Shown here piece by piece: positions 5,194 to 13,047 of a DNA stretch of 13,915 bases. The notes below the pieces were generated by a model that was given only the letters and a program-made list of their open reading frames with translations, had not been told where the DNA came from and searched no databases. The position numbers were made by a program, and so were the translations under genes. Each line of letters opens with the position of its first letter. Within the stretch, counting starts at the first letter, position 1. Source of the stretch: CAYRIF01 sp964424205. GTDB taxonomy: Bacteria; Bacteroidota; Bacteroidia; Cytophagales; Cyclobacteriaceae. The stretch covers positions 1 through 13,915 of the forward strand of contig CAYRIF010000070.1 in NCBI GenBank assembly GCA_964424205.1. Reading direction: 5' to 3'.

Positions 5194-5904
5194 GTGAAAC
5201 CTGATAAGCAGTATCCCAAAGAGCACCTGAATATATTGAGCTGGGCAGCGGAAGACCGTCCGAGAGAAAAGCTATTGCTAAAGGGAAAATCCACGCTTTC
5301 TGATGCAGAATTGGTGGGAATACTGATCAGTTCTGGTACCAGAGAGATGAGCGCTGTAGGTTTGGCAAAACTGATACTCAAAGAAGCAAACAATGATTTA
5401 AATGCTTTGGCGAAACTGTCAGTTAAGGATTTGATGAAATTCAAGGGAATAGGGGAGGCAAAGGCAATTAGCATTGTCAGTGCGTTGGAATTGGGCAGGA
5501 GAAGGAAAGAATCAGTACCAGTAAAAAAGGTAAAAATCAGTTCGTCCAAAACAGTTTATGAACTCATGAAACCCGAGTTGCTAGACCAGCCACATGAATT
5601 TTTTTGGGTCATTATGCTGAACCGTGCCAACGAGGTCATCGAAAAACAAAATATAAGCAGGGGAGGTGTATCTGGTACAGTGGTTGATCCAAAAGTGATT
5701 TTCAAACTTGCGTTAGAAAATTTAGCAAGTACTATTATATTGGTGCATAACCACCCTTCGGGAAACCTAAAACCAAGTCAGGCAGACATACAACTGACTA
5801 CTAAGCTCAAAACATCGGGGCTATTGCTAGAAATACCTGTGCTTGATCATATTATTTTTACCGACCAAAATTATTATAGCTTTGCAGATGAAGGGATATT
5901 GTAA
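5194..5904 (+). CDS. radC: RadC/YeeS-type JAMM-domain protein
   Basis: RadC proteins were once linked to DNA repair, but their role is unresolved. They carry a predicted metal-dependent JAMM/MPN+ domain. The 236-residue product starts with the conserved WAAEDRPREKLLLKG (17-31) and a helix-hairpin-helix segment (KFKGIGEAKA, 82-91). It ends with the JAMM domain, whose zinc motif reads HNHPSG (185-190), then PSQAD (194-198), so His185, His187, Ser195 and Asp198 are all present. The start is a GTG at 5194; no ATG lies between it and the conserved domain. The start sits immediately behind the rpsT terminator, leaving almost no space for a separate promoter. Expression probably depends on readthrough from rpsT or on a promoter inside the rpsT 3' region. 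The family call is secure; the function is not. Confidence 0.93.
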   Translation: MKPDKQYPKEHLNILSWAAEDRPREKLLLKGKSTLSDAELVGILISSGTREMSAVGLAKLILKEANNDLNALAKLSVKDLMKFKGIGEAKAISIVSALELGRRRKESVPVKKVKISSSKTVYELMKPELLDQPHEFFWVIMLNRANEVIEKQNISRGGVSGTVVDPKVIFKLALENLASTIILVHNHPSGNLKPSQADIQLTTKLKTSGLLLEIPVLDHIIFTDQNYYSFADEGIL

Positions 5905-6187
5905 AGGGTACTAGCACTGATTTAAGGAAGAATAAAGTTGATGTCATGGTCAACTAATTGTTGTATTTATTTAGTAAAAAGTTAATTGAGTTATTAAGTT
6001 AATAGTAATTTTGTAGCCATAAATATTGGAAAGTGTATCATTTGGACAAGGGAAGCGACATTATAATAAAGCAACGCTTATTCGAATGAGTCCAATTACT
6101 TCACTAGATTATGTAAATAATTTTCAAAATTGTAGTACAAAAACTGAAACCACTTAAATACCTGTAGAACCTTATAAATTTAAAAAG
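5905..6187. other. Spacer between radC and the DUF1684 lipoprotein gene
   Basis: This 283-base interval holds no recognised gene. TAATTTTG (6006-6013) fully matches the -7 consensus, with a near-match ATTG at 5985-5988 (17-base spacing instead of 19). That would give the lipoprotein gene an unusually long leader of about 165 bases. Inside that leader a TTG-started frame of 43 codons runs from 6026 to 6157; its product is not recognised and it may be chance. No terminator for radC is visible. Confidence 0.45.
6006..6013 (+). promoter_or_regulatory. Candidate -7 promoter element for the DUF1684 gene
   Basis: TAATTTTG fits TAnnTTTG. The only upstream partner is ATTG at 5985-5988, off by one base and with spacing shorter than usual. 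It would yield a long leader containing the small frame at 6026-6157. Confidence 0.35.
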
Positions 6188-6820
6188 ATGCAATTACGCT
6201 TACAACCAATTTTGTTTGTCCTGATATTTGTCACTATTTTTTCGTGTGGCACATCCAACAGGGAGAATCAAACGGCAGAATCGCTGGATTATAAAACTGA
6301 GATAGCGCAGCACCGAAGTGAAAAGGATGCCATGTTTAAAAGTGACGAGGAATCTCCGCTAAGTGAACGTGATAGAGCGTCATTTGAAGGATTGAAGTAT
6401 TTCCCAATTGATGAAACGTATAAAGTGGAGGCCCGACTTTCTCGCTTTATTGTCAAGGAAACAACGTTCATACCTACTTCCACTGGCGAGGACAGGATGT
6501 ATAACCAATATGGATTTGTGAAGTTTGAATTGAACGGCAAAACTCATAGAATGCTCGTGTTGCAACCCACCGAGGAAGGATTGGAAGACTATTTCTTTTT
6601 GCCATTTGCAGATGAAACAAGTGCGGAAGAAACCTATGGTGGTGGTCGGTATTTGGATGTTGAAGTTATCGACAAACAAAATACAGTACTGCTAGATTTT
6701 AACCTGGCGTATAACCCTTACTGTGCCTACAGCGATAAATACAGCTGCCCCATTCCACCAGAAGAAAATTTTCTACACACTAAAATTGAAGCTGGGGAGA
6801 TGGTGTTTTCGGAGCATTGA
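6188..6820 (+). CDS. DUF1684 domain lipoprotein of unknown function
   Basis: The 210-residue product has a lipoprotein signal peptide: hydrophobic residues 8-18 and a lipobox IFSC with the lipidated Cys20. It should therefore be anchored in the inner or outer membrane facing the periplasm. The rest matches DUF1684. The best signatures are LPFADETSAEETYGGGRYLD (about 138-157), then LDFNLAYNPYCAY (169-181) and SCPIPPEENFL (186-196), with Cys179 and Cys187 well placed for a disulfide. DUF1684 is a widespread family without an established function, so none is assigned. The ATG at 6188 is the natural start because the signal peptide follows at once; no Shine-Dalgarno sequence is seen. It converges with susD across a hairpin terminator. 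Length and domain look complete. Confidence 0.85.
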   Translation: MQLRLQPILFVLIFVTIFSCGTSNRENQTAESLDYKTEIAQHRSEKDAMFKSDEESPLSERDRASFEGLKYFPIDETYKVEARLSRFIVKETTFIPTSTGEDRMYNQYGFVKFELNGKTHRMLVLQPTEEGLEDYFFLPFADETSAEETYGGGRYLDVEVIDKQNTVLLDFNLAYNPYCAYSDKYSCPIPPEENFLHTKIEAGEMVFSEH

Positions 6821-6863
6821 AAGTTGTCTCGAAGTAACCTTGACGGTGCTCAAGCCGGATCAT

Positions 6864-6897
6864 AAAAAAAGGAGCATCATGCAAATGATGCTCCTTT
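6864..6897 (-). terminator. Intrinsic terminator of the susC-susD operon
   Basis: A perfect 13-base stem, AAAGGAGCATCAT (6868-6880) with ATGATGCTCCTTT (6885-6897), encloses a GCAA loop. On the minus strand the stem runs into seven T (complement of 6864-6870), so it clearly terminates susD transcription, 24 bases after its stop codon. On the plus strand only three T follow, so termination of the converging DUF1684 gene is weaker. Confidence 0.9.
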
Positions 6898-6921
6898 AAG
6901 AATTACTAAACTATTATCAAA

Positions 6922-8430
6922 CTAGTACCCAGGATTCTGATCATCTTGAGAAATCAAATCATTAGCATCTAACTCGTCCAAAGGAATAGGAAATAAGTCA
7001 TGCTTCGGAGAAGTATAATTTCTTCCAGCTGCTTCTACTTTTTCCTTAGCAATACCCCATCTAATCAAATCACCTCTTCTTACTTGCTCCCCGCAAAGCT
7101 CAACTACTCGCTCATGCTGAATTGCTTTTAGCATTTCTGCGGCCGTCCCTACGGGGTATAAAGCATCCATCTCTGGTGTTCCATACTCAGGCATGGCAAC
7201 ACTTGCTCTGTTTCGTATTTGATTAATAAATGGCAATGCTGCTGCTGGGCCACTTAGCTCGTTTTCACATTCCGCCTTCATTAGTAAGATATCGGCATAT
7301 CGAAGTACTCTAAAGTTAATGCCAGAATAATCAAAACCATCATTATTGGTCTTATAATAACGTTGATACTTGCTCCACACTTGCGTAACCCCAGACAAGT
7401 GAACGGTATCGGCTCCGTTATTAAATAAATCACCTTCGCTATAGAAATTATCTTTGAATCTAGGGTCATCAACCTCGTATTCGGCGAGTAGCGGTGCGGA
7501 AGGGATGATGTTAAAAAAGTTTTTAAACCCATACTCAATACCCCTAAAAGTACCTTCTGAAAGTCCTTGACCGTCTAAACCCCAAATACCACCACCACCT
7601 AGGGCGTTTGTTAATTGGATTTCAAATAAAGACTCGCTATTGTTTTCAGTTTCGTCCTCAAAGTTGTCTCTATACCTATCGGTCAAAGAATATTCGGCAG
7701 AACCAATTATCTTATCTAATTCGGTATTAGCTGCCCCGTAATCTTTTCTAAACATTTGTACCCTAGCCAATAAGCCTTGAGCAGCTCCTTTGCTTGCTCT
7801 CCAGATATTATCAGCATCGTATTCTGATTTTAGTGGTAAAGCAGCTTGTGCTTCTGTTAAATCTTTAATGATTTGAGCAAATACCTCATCAGCAGATGAT
7901 CTTGCAGCAGAAACGGTACCTTCTGCAGGAACTGTTAACAATGGTACGCCACCATATAATTTGCCTAACTGAAAGTAATACCAGGCTCTAAGGAATTTTG
8001 CCTCCGCTACAATTCTATTAATCTCAGCCTCTTTTAATTGAGGGTCCTCTGTATTTTCAACAGTCACATTGGCAATTACATTATTAGCCCGTTGAATACC
8101 TCTAAAGCATCCTCTCCACATGGCAGCTACCCCACCTGTGCTCGCATCAAACGTGAATTCAAGCATTTGGCGAAGTTCTCCTTGCAAATTACCGGTACCA
8201 TCCATTTCATCGGTTGTCATATCTAACGTATAAAAAAATTGCCTTGCGTACATATCTCTTCCTTGCAATCCTGCATATACACCATAAAGCGCACTATTTG
8301 CTTGTTGCTGTGTCTTGAAGAAGGTGTCCTGTGAAAGCTCCGTAGGATTGTCCTGCGTAAGAATATCGTCATTACAAGCAACTGGTATCATCAATACCGC
8401 TAGTAAGATTATTGTTATTAATTTATTCAT
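6922..8430 (-). CDS. RagB/SusD family outer-membrane nutrient-binding lipoprotein
   Basis: SusD-like proteins are surface-exposed lipoproteins that act as a lid on their partner SusC channel and capture oligosaccharides or other large substrates. The 502-residue product has a lipoprotein signal (hydrophobic 4-17, lipobox VAC with Cys19, then NDD, the acidic stretch typical of surface export in Bacteroidota). The N-terminal SusD-like part (about 20-230) contains helical TPR-like repeats such as AEAKFLRAWYYFQLGKLYGG. The C-terminal RagB/SusD part includes LRYADILLMKAE, HERVVELCGEQVRRGDLIRW, the LFPIPLDEL motif and the terminal QNPGY. It starts 17 bases after the susC stop and is followed by a strong terminator, so it is the second and last gene of the operon. 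The substrate cannot be predicted. The symbol susD is not used because starch specificity is not shown. Confidence 0.96.
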   Translation of the reverse strand: MNKLITIILLAVLMIPVACNDDILTQDNPTELSQDTFFKTQQQANSALYGVYAGLQGRDMYARQFFYTLDMTTDEMDGTGNLQGELRQMLEFTFDASTGGVAAMWRGCFRGIQRANNVIANVTVENTEDPQLKEAEINRIVAEAKFLRAWYYFQLGKLYGGVPLLTVPAEGTVSAARSSADEVFAQIIKDLTEAQAALPLKSEYDADNIWRASKGAAQGLLARVQMFRKDYGAANTELDKIIGSAEYSLTDRYRDNFEDETENNSESLFEIQLTNALGGGGIWGLDGQGLSEGTFRGIEYGFKNFFNIIPSAPLLAEYEVDDPRFKDNFYSEGDLFNNGADTVHLSGVTQVWSKYQRYYKTNNDGFDYSGINFRVLRYADILLMKAECENELSGPAAALPFINQIRNRASVAMPEYGTPEMDALYPVGTAAEMLKAIQHERVVELCGEQVRRGDLIRWGIAKEKVEAAGRNYTSPKHDLFPIPLDELDANDLISQDDQNPGY

Positions 8431-8447
8431 TATCTTATCTTTTTAAA

Positions 8448-11400
8448 TTAAAATGTAACTTGAAGACCAGCCCTGAACACCCTAGCCTGCGGGAATTGAC
8501 CTTTGTCAATACCATTTCCTATTGTTGATTGATTGGCTTCTCCAAAACTTGTTCCAATCTCAGGATCAAACCCATTGTACTTAGTGATTGTGATTAGATT
8601 CTGTGCTGCCACGTAAACCCTCACTTTTGAAATAAATCCATTACCAAATCCTAACATATCATCAGACAGTGTATAGCCGACGCTTAGGTTCCTAAGGCGC
8701 ATAAATGCGCCGTTTTCAATGAACCTGTCCGATGCTCTAAGGTTATTGTTAGGATCACCAGCAATAGCTCTTGGAATACTCGTATTGGTATGTGATGGCG
8801 TCCATCTGTCTAATGCCTCTTTTCCAAAATTGAATACTCTAATAAAGCCTTGGGTATGATAGATATTTCCATTATATATTTCGTTTCCTGATACGCCTTG
8901 TAAGAATAGCGAGAAATCGAAATTTTTGTAGCTTGCATCAAAAGTAACACCATAGGTAAAATCAGGAATTGAGCTGCCAATCTCAGTTCTATCGTCAGGT
9001 GTAATCACTCCGTCACCGTCTGTATCCTTGAATCTAATATCCCCGGGTGCTGTTTTGGTGTTTAGCTGATCGGCAGGTAACAACGTGCCGTCTTCAGCAA
9101 ATGGCGAGTTCCCTTGATCTGCATGACTTTTAATTTCATCATAACTCTCAAATAATCCATCCGTTTGATAACCATAGAAATAGCCAATGGAATAACCTTC
9201 AGCAGTCCTAGTTACATTTTCTCCTTGGAAAGCACCACTTAGCACAGGTGTTTTAAGTTCTAATACTTCATTGTTAATAAATGCAGCATTAGCACCTATG
9301 CTGTATTGAAAATCACCTTCTGCTTGTCGGTAAGTAGCAGCGATTTCAAATCCACTGTTCTTGATTTTACCATCATTAATCGTTGGAGGAAAATCAAACC
9401 CAATCGATGGAGGTATATTTCCTTGCACTAGCAAGTCATTGGTAGTTTTATCAAAGTAATCTAATGAAAGGCTCAAACGATCATTTAATAGACCTACATC
9501 TAACCCAACATTAGTAGTTGTAGTAGTTTCCCACTTTAGCGCAGGATTAGATATTTTTTGAATAGCCAAACCAGGTAAACTCCCATCATTAAAGGTATAA
9601 TTAAAATCTGATGCAACTGTAGCGCCAGTTTCATAGGCACCAATATTATTATTACCAGTTTTTCCCCAACCTGCTCTCAGTTTCAAAAAGCTAATGGTTC
9701 CATTGTCTGCCAAAAATGACTCATCTCCAATATTCCAACCAACAGAAAATGCTGGGAAGTTACCCCATTTATTGTCTGGTCCAAATTGTGAAGCGCCATC
9801 TCTTCTCATCGACGCGCTTACCATATACTTTCCTTGGTAATTGTACCGTACTCTTCCTATATAAGAAATAATGGCAGTGGTAGCTTTGCTTCCGCCAGAC
9901 GATGTTTTTTCAGCAATAACACCTGCACCAAATACTTCTGGTATATCGTTAGAGCTTTTTGATACATTGATAGCGTAGTTTTTAAAGAATTGCTGCTGTT
10001 GTTCAACAATACCTGTAATGCTGATATTGTGATCCCCAATCTCTTTGTCGTAGGATAATTGAAAATTGGTCAAAGGAGAATAATAAGTGTTGTTATTTTC
10101 ACCGACACTTGCTTCAGTGGTACCATCTCTTGGCCCTGCCTGATATATTGGTGTATATCTATATGTATTGCCAATGCCGTAGTCTAACCCAAATAGAAAT
10201 CGAGCATTTAAACCATCAATGATTTCTAGGTTGGCAAAAGCCGTTCCTAAGATACTAGTTCCTTTTGACTTGCTGCCTAATAATGTGGCCTGTGCTACAG
10301 CGTTTCTTGCATCCTGCTCATCTTCAAATCCAGGGCCATCAAAACCCCCTAAATTATCTGGATTGTAGACAGCTATATACGGAGCACTTTTTATCGCATG
10401 CTCTAAGGCTGATCGTGCCCCATCATACGTTTCATTATCTACGATTCTTCTCGAAAGGTTCATTGTTTGACCAAAAGTGAATTTTCCAATATTAAAAGAA
10501 GTATTAAGCCCTAAGTTAAATCGCTCTAAAGATGAGCCTAGCAAAATACCTTCATTTTTATGATAACCAAATGACACACGGTAGGCACTTTTATCTGCAG
10601 CTCCTCCTGATACGGCAATATTATGTTCTTGAATGGTTCCAGTTCTAAAAATTTCATCTTGCCAGTCTGTTGAATCTGCAAGGTTTTGACTAAACCTAGC
10701 TGGAACAGGTAATCCGGCTGCTTCCTGCAGCTCAGTATTAACAGCAACATACTCTTTGGTGTTTAGCAAATCTAGTTTTTTCCAAGCAGATTGCGTTCCT
10801 ACATATGTATCAAAAGTGATTTTCGTTTTACCAGCTTTTCCTTGTTTTGTAGTGACTAGTACGACACCATTTGAAGCTCTTGAGCCATAAATGGCAGCTG
10901 CAGAAGCATCTTTTAGTATCTCTATTGACTCAATGTCTTGTGGGTTTAGGTTGCCAATGCCAGAAACCATCCCATCAATTACATACAATGGCTCGTTGTC
11001 TCGCAAGTTTCCTAGCCCCCTTATTCTAATACTCGGTTTAGCTCCTGGTGCACCACTATTATTGGTAACGGTAACGCCAGGTGCTCTTCCCTGAAGTGCC
11101 TGTTCCAAAGTTGATACGGCAGTTTTGGTTAAATCCTCACTACTTACAGAGGAAATTGCAGTCGTTACTGTTGCTTTCTTTTGTGTACCATACCCTACAA
11201 CCACCAACTCATCTAGCGTCTTTACATCAGCAAATAGTGCTAGATTAATTACTGACTTTCCAGCAATGTCTATCTCTTCTGACAGGTATCCAACAGAGGA
11301 TATAACCAGTGTTTCAGCACTTTCAGGTACAGAAAGACTGTAATTACCCTCTACATCTGTTACTGTTCCAGCGGCGGTTCCTTTGGCAAGGATATTAACA

Positions 11401-11534
11401 CCTGGCAGCCCAGATTCATCTGAACCATCGGTAATTTTACCAGAAATTGTCCGGTCTTGTGCATATGCCATACTGGTGCAGAGCACAAGTGTTAGCATCA
11501 GCACCATTCTAAAAACTTTGTAGTTTTTCTTCAT
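8448..11534 (-). CDS. SusC/RagA family TonB-linked outer-membrane transporter
   Basis: This is the channel half of a SusCD uptake complex, energised by TonB-ExbBD. With the start at 11534 it has 1028 residues: a signal peptide (1-25, cleavage after AYA), a carboxypeptidase-regulatory-like domain (about 27-103, with GLPGVNILAKGT and GTVTDVEGNYSL), then DELVVVGYGTQKK (108-120). The plug domain (about 118-231) contains ALQGRAPGV, IRIRGLG, LYVIDGM and ILKDASAAAIYGSRASNGV. A 22-strand-type beta-barrel follows, ending in a terminal Phe (QVTF). An in-frame ATG at 11579 would add 15 residues before the signal peptide; the later start is preferred because it leads straight into MKKNYK and the hydrophobic core. 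No truncation is seen. It precedes the SusD gene by 17 bases and lacks the N-terminal sigma/anti-sigma signalling domain found in some relatives. Substrate unknown. Confidence 0.96.
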   Translation of the reverse strand: MKKNYKVFRMVLMLTLVLCTSMAYAQDRTISGKITDGSDESGLPGVNILAKGTAAGTVTDVEGNYSLSVPESAETLVISSVGYLSEEIDIAGKSVINLALFADVKTLDELVVVGYGTQKKATVTTAISSVSSEDLTKTAVSTLEQALQGRAPGVTVTNNSGAPGAKPSIRIRGLGNLRDNEPLYVIDGMVSGIGNLNPQDIESIEILKDASAAAIYGSRASNGVVLVTTKQGKAGKTKITFDTYVGTQSAWKKLDLLNTKEYVAVNTELQEAAGLPVPARFSQNLADSTDWQDEIFRTGTIQEHNIAVSGGAADKSAYRVSFGYHKNEGILLGSSLERFNLGLNTSFNIGKFTFGQTMNLSRRIVDNETYDGARSALEHAIKSAPYIAVYNPDNLGGFDGPGFEDEQDARNAVAQATLLGSKSKGTSILGTAFANLEIIDGLNARFLFGLDYGIGNTYRYTPIYQAGPRDGTTEASVGENNNTYYSPLTNFQLSYDKEIGDHNISITGIVEQQQQFFKNYAINVSKSSNDIPEVFGAGVIAEKTSSGGSKATTAIISYIGRVRYNYQGKYMVSASMRRDGASQFGPDNKWGNFPAFSVGWNIGDESFLADNGTISFLKLRAGWGKTGNNNIGAYETGATVASDFNYTFNDGSLPGLAIQKISNPALKWETTTTTNVGLDVGLLNDRLSLSLDYFDKTTNDLLVQGNIPPSIGFDFPPTINDGKIKNSGFEIAATYRQAEGDFQYSIGANAAFINNEVLELKTPVLSGAFQGENVTRTAEGYSIGYFYGYQTDGLFESYDEIKSHADQGNSPFAEDGTLLPADQLNTKTAPGDIRFKDTDGDGVITPDDRTEIGSSIPDFTYGVTFDASYKNFDFSLFLQGVSGNEIYNGNIYHTQGFIRVFNFGKEALDRWTPSHTNTSIPRAIAGDPNNNLRASDRFIENGAFMRLRNLSVGYTLSDDMLGFGNGFISKVRVYVAAQNLITITKYNGFDPEIGTSFGEANQSTIGNGIDKGQFPQARVFRAGLQVTF

Positions 11535-11844
11535 ACTAATTCGTTTAAGTAAAATATTTGTTAAATTGTAGTTTCTCATAAGTTACTTACTAGTCTTACT
11601 ACCTCTTGTTTAAGTACAAAAGCATGACAACGATGTAAGATTTTGAGTTTATTTTAACAATATTAGTAAATCAATAAATAGAAACTATCCTGCTCTTACC
11701 TGTATGGATAGGTGATGCGCAGCTGGATAGGGTCATTGGAAAATTAGTAAATTACGATACAAACCAGGTATTTCTACGTATGATACCTTCCTAAATACGT
11801 TACATCTTTGTAATATAAAAACCTAGTACATATAAAATCAGAGC
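11535..11844. other. Divergent control region between susC and the EEP-family gene
   Basis: This 310-base interval (265 if susC starts at 11579) has no gene. It holds a direct repeat TGGATAGG (11705-11712 and 11724-11731, 19 bases apart) and an interrupted palindrome, GGTAT...TACGTA...ATACC (11767-11787). CATCTTTG (11803-11810), one base from the -7 consensus, is placed correctly for the gene at 11845. For susC only a mismatched -7 (TGCTTTTG on the minus strand, 11617-11624) was found. No riboswitch or attenuator was recognised. Confidence 0.45.
11803..11810 (+). promoter_or_regulatory. Candidate -7 promoter element for the EEP-family gene
   Basis: CATCTTTG differs from TAnnTTTG by one base and lies about 35 bases before the ATG at 11845. 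No -33 TTTG was found. The palindrome at 11767-11787 sits just upstream, where an operator could act. Confidence 0.3.
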
Positions 11845-12837
11845 ATGAAATTAAAAATCGCAGTATATAACGTAGAATGGATGAGGAATTTGTTCCATAA
11901 AGACGGCACACCAAAAAAAACTGGAAAAGAGCTTGAAAGGAGCAAGCAGCTCACAAAAGTGATTAATAAAATTAATCCTGATTTCATTGGCATCGTGGAA
12001 GGACCGGATACCCTGGCTGATGGCAGCAAAACGGCATCTCAACAACTAGAACTATGGATTGCGGAATTTGGATTGAACCCTAACTACAAAGCAGTGCATG
12101 GACATCCATCGGCAGGGCAACAGGAATTATGTGCGATTTATGATAGTAGTAAAATAGCGGTGTCATTTACGCCTACCATTGACAAAAAGAATCAGTTTGA
12201 TCAACCGTTTTTAATCGACACGACCAATAAGTTGATTAAGGAGCAATACAAACATTTCAGAGCACCATTGGAACTAACTGTCAAAGATTTGAACAATAAA
12301 GTGCTAACAAAAGTTATTATCGCTCATACTAAATCCAAGGGTATTTTCTCTGCGGTTGATTACGCTAAATTTGAACAAATTTCAGCGCGAGATAGAATGC
12401 GATTATTTGCGGAGTGCATGTCCATCAGGATGAAATGTGATGATTATATAAAAAATGGTGCTCAAGTGATTGTCATGGGTGATATTAATGACGGTATTGG
12501 CATGGATTTCTATGAAGGCCGATTTAGCAAGAGTGCGGTAGAAACACTTTTAGGGGAAGTATGGTATCCGGATAATATTTTACTGTCTGTTTTGCCCAAA
12601 CCTAAATGGAAAAGCTATGGATGGAATCCCTCGTCAAGCCGGTTTACAGATCGTATTACGGAAGATACGGTGAACGTACTGATTGATCATATACTTGTCA
12701 GCACTAAACTTACCGCCATAAATGGTAAGGTTTTCAATCCATATGAGCAAAAAAATGATCAGGACGTGCAAGATATTTCCAAGGAGCTAAAAAAGGCATC
12801 TGACCATTTTCCAATTGTAGCAGAGGTTGATTTCTAA
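11845..12837 (+). CDS. Endonuclease/exonuclease/phosphatase (EEP) family protein
   Basis: The 330-residue product shows the EEP-fold (DNase I/exonuclease III/Mg-dependent phosphatase) signatures in order. These are YNVEW with Asn9, FIGIVEGPD with the metal-binding Glu52, IIAHTKSK with His161, MGDINDG with Asp213 and Asn215, LIDHILVS with Asp281, and the C-terminal ASDHFPIVAEVDF with Asp320 and His321. All catalytic positions of the family are therefore present, and an active Mg-dependent phosphodiesterase or phosphatase is likely. There is no signal peptide, so it should be cytoplasmic. The family covers DNA, RNA, phosphoinositide and sphingomyelin substrates, and nothing here decides among them. 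It is divergent from susC and convergent with trmL, so it is probably a single-gene transcript. The ATG at 11845 leads directly into the first beta strand (KLKIAVYNV). Confidence 0.87.
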   Translation: MKLKIAVYNVEWMRNLFHKDGTPKKTGKELERSKQLTKVINKINPDFIGIVEGPDTLADGSKTASQQLELWIAEFGLNPNYKAVHGHPSAGQQELCAIYDSSKIAVSFTPTIDKKNQFDQPFLIDTTNKLIKEQYKHFRAPLELTVKDLNNKVLTKVIIAHTKSKGIFSAVDYAKFEQISARDRMRLFAECMSIRMKCDDYIKNGAQVIVMGDINDGIGMDFYEGRFSKSAVETLLGEVWYPDNILLSVLPKPKWKSYGWNPSSSRFTDRITEDTVNVLIDHILVSTKLTAINGKVFNPYEQKNDQDVQDISKELKKASDHFPIVAEVDF

Positions 12838-12872
12838 TCCAATGTCATTAAGCTATGGATGAAATTTTCTCA

Positions 12873-12892
12873 AGACTCCTTGGTTTGAGTCT
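12873..12892. repeat. Short inverted repeat between the EEP gene and trmL
   Basis: AGACTC (12873-12878) and GAGTCT (12887-12892) form a 6-base stem around CTTGGTTT. No T run follows, so a terminator role is weak. The following GTCTCCAC (12890-12897) also occurs in the hairpin after the phospholipase gene (3135-3142), hinting at a shared dispersed repeat. The rest of the spacer 12838-13035 shows no gene. Confidence 0.35.
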
Positions 12893-13010
12893 CCACCCCA
12901 GAGGGATTCCTATGGCATTGCGCAAACCGAAATCCAACTACTTTTAAAAGGCTAAAAACTTTATCCGAATCAATTCCTACGTGCTTATTCGCTTTGGACG
13001 GGCAGGTTGT

Positions 13011-13047
13011 TTCATATGTCCTAAGTCTTTCTGTCTTATGTCTTTTT
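13011..13047 (-). repeat. Degenerate AGAC-type repeat at the 3' end of trmL
   Basis: On the minus strand the end of trmL and the following bases read as a series AAGACATA, AGACAG, AAGACTTAG, GACATATG. The repeat begins inside the last codons (VKKT) and carries the stop codon. It resembles the series following dapA (1286-1320) in the same orientation relative to the gene. Confidence 0.4.

Noticed and set aside
11617..11624. TGCTTTTG on the minus strand as susC promoter
   Set aside because: It has one mismatch at an important base and no -33 partner; too weak to list as a feature.
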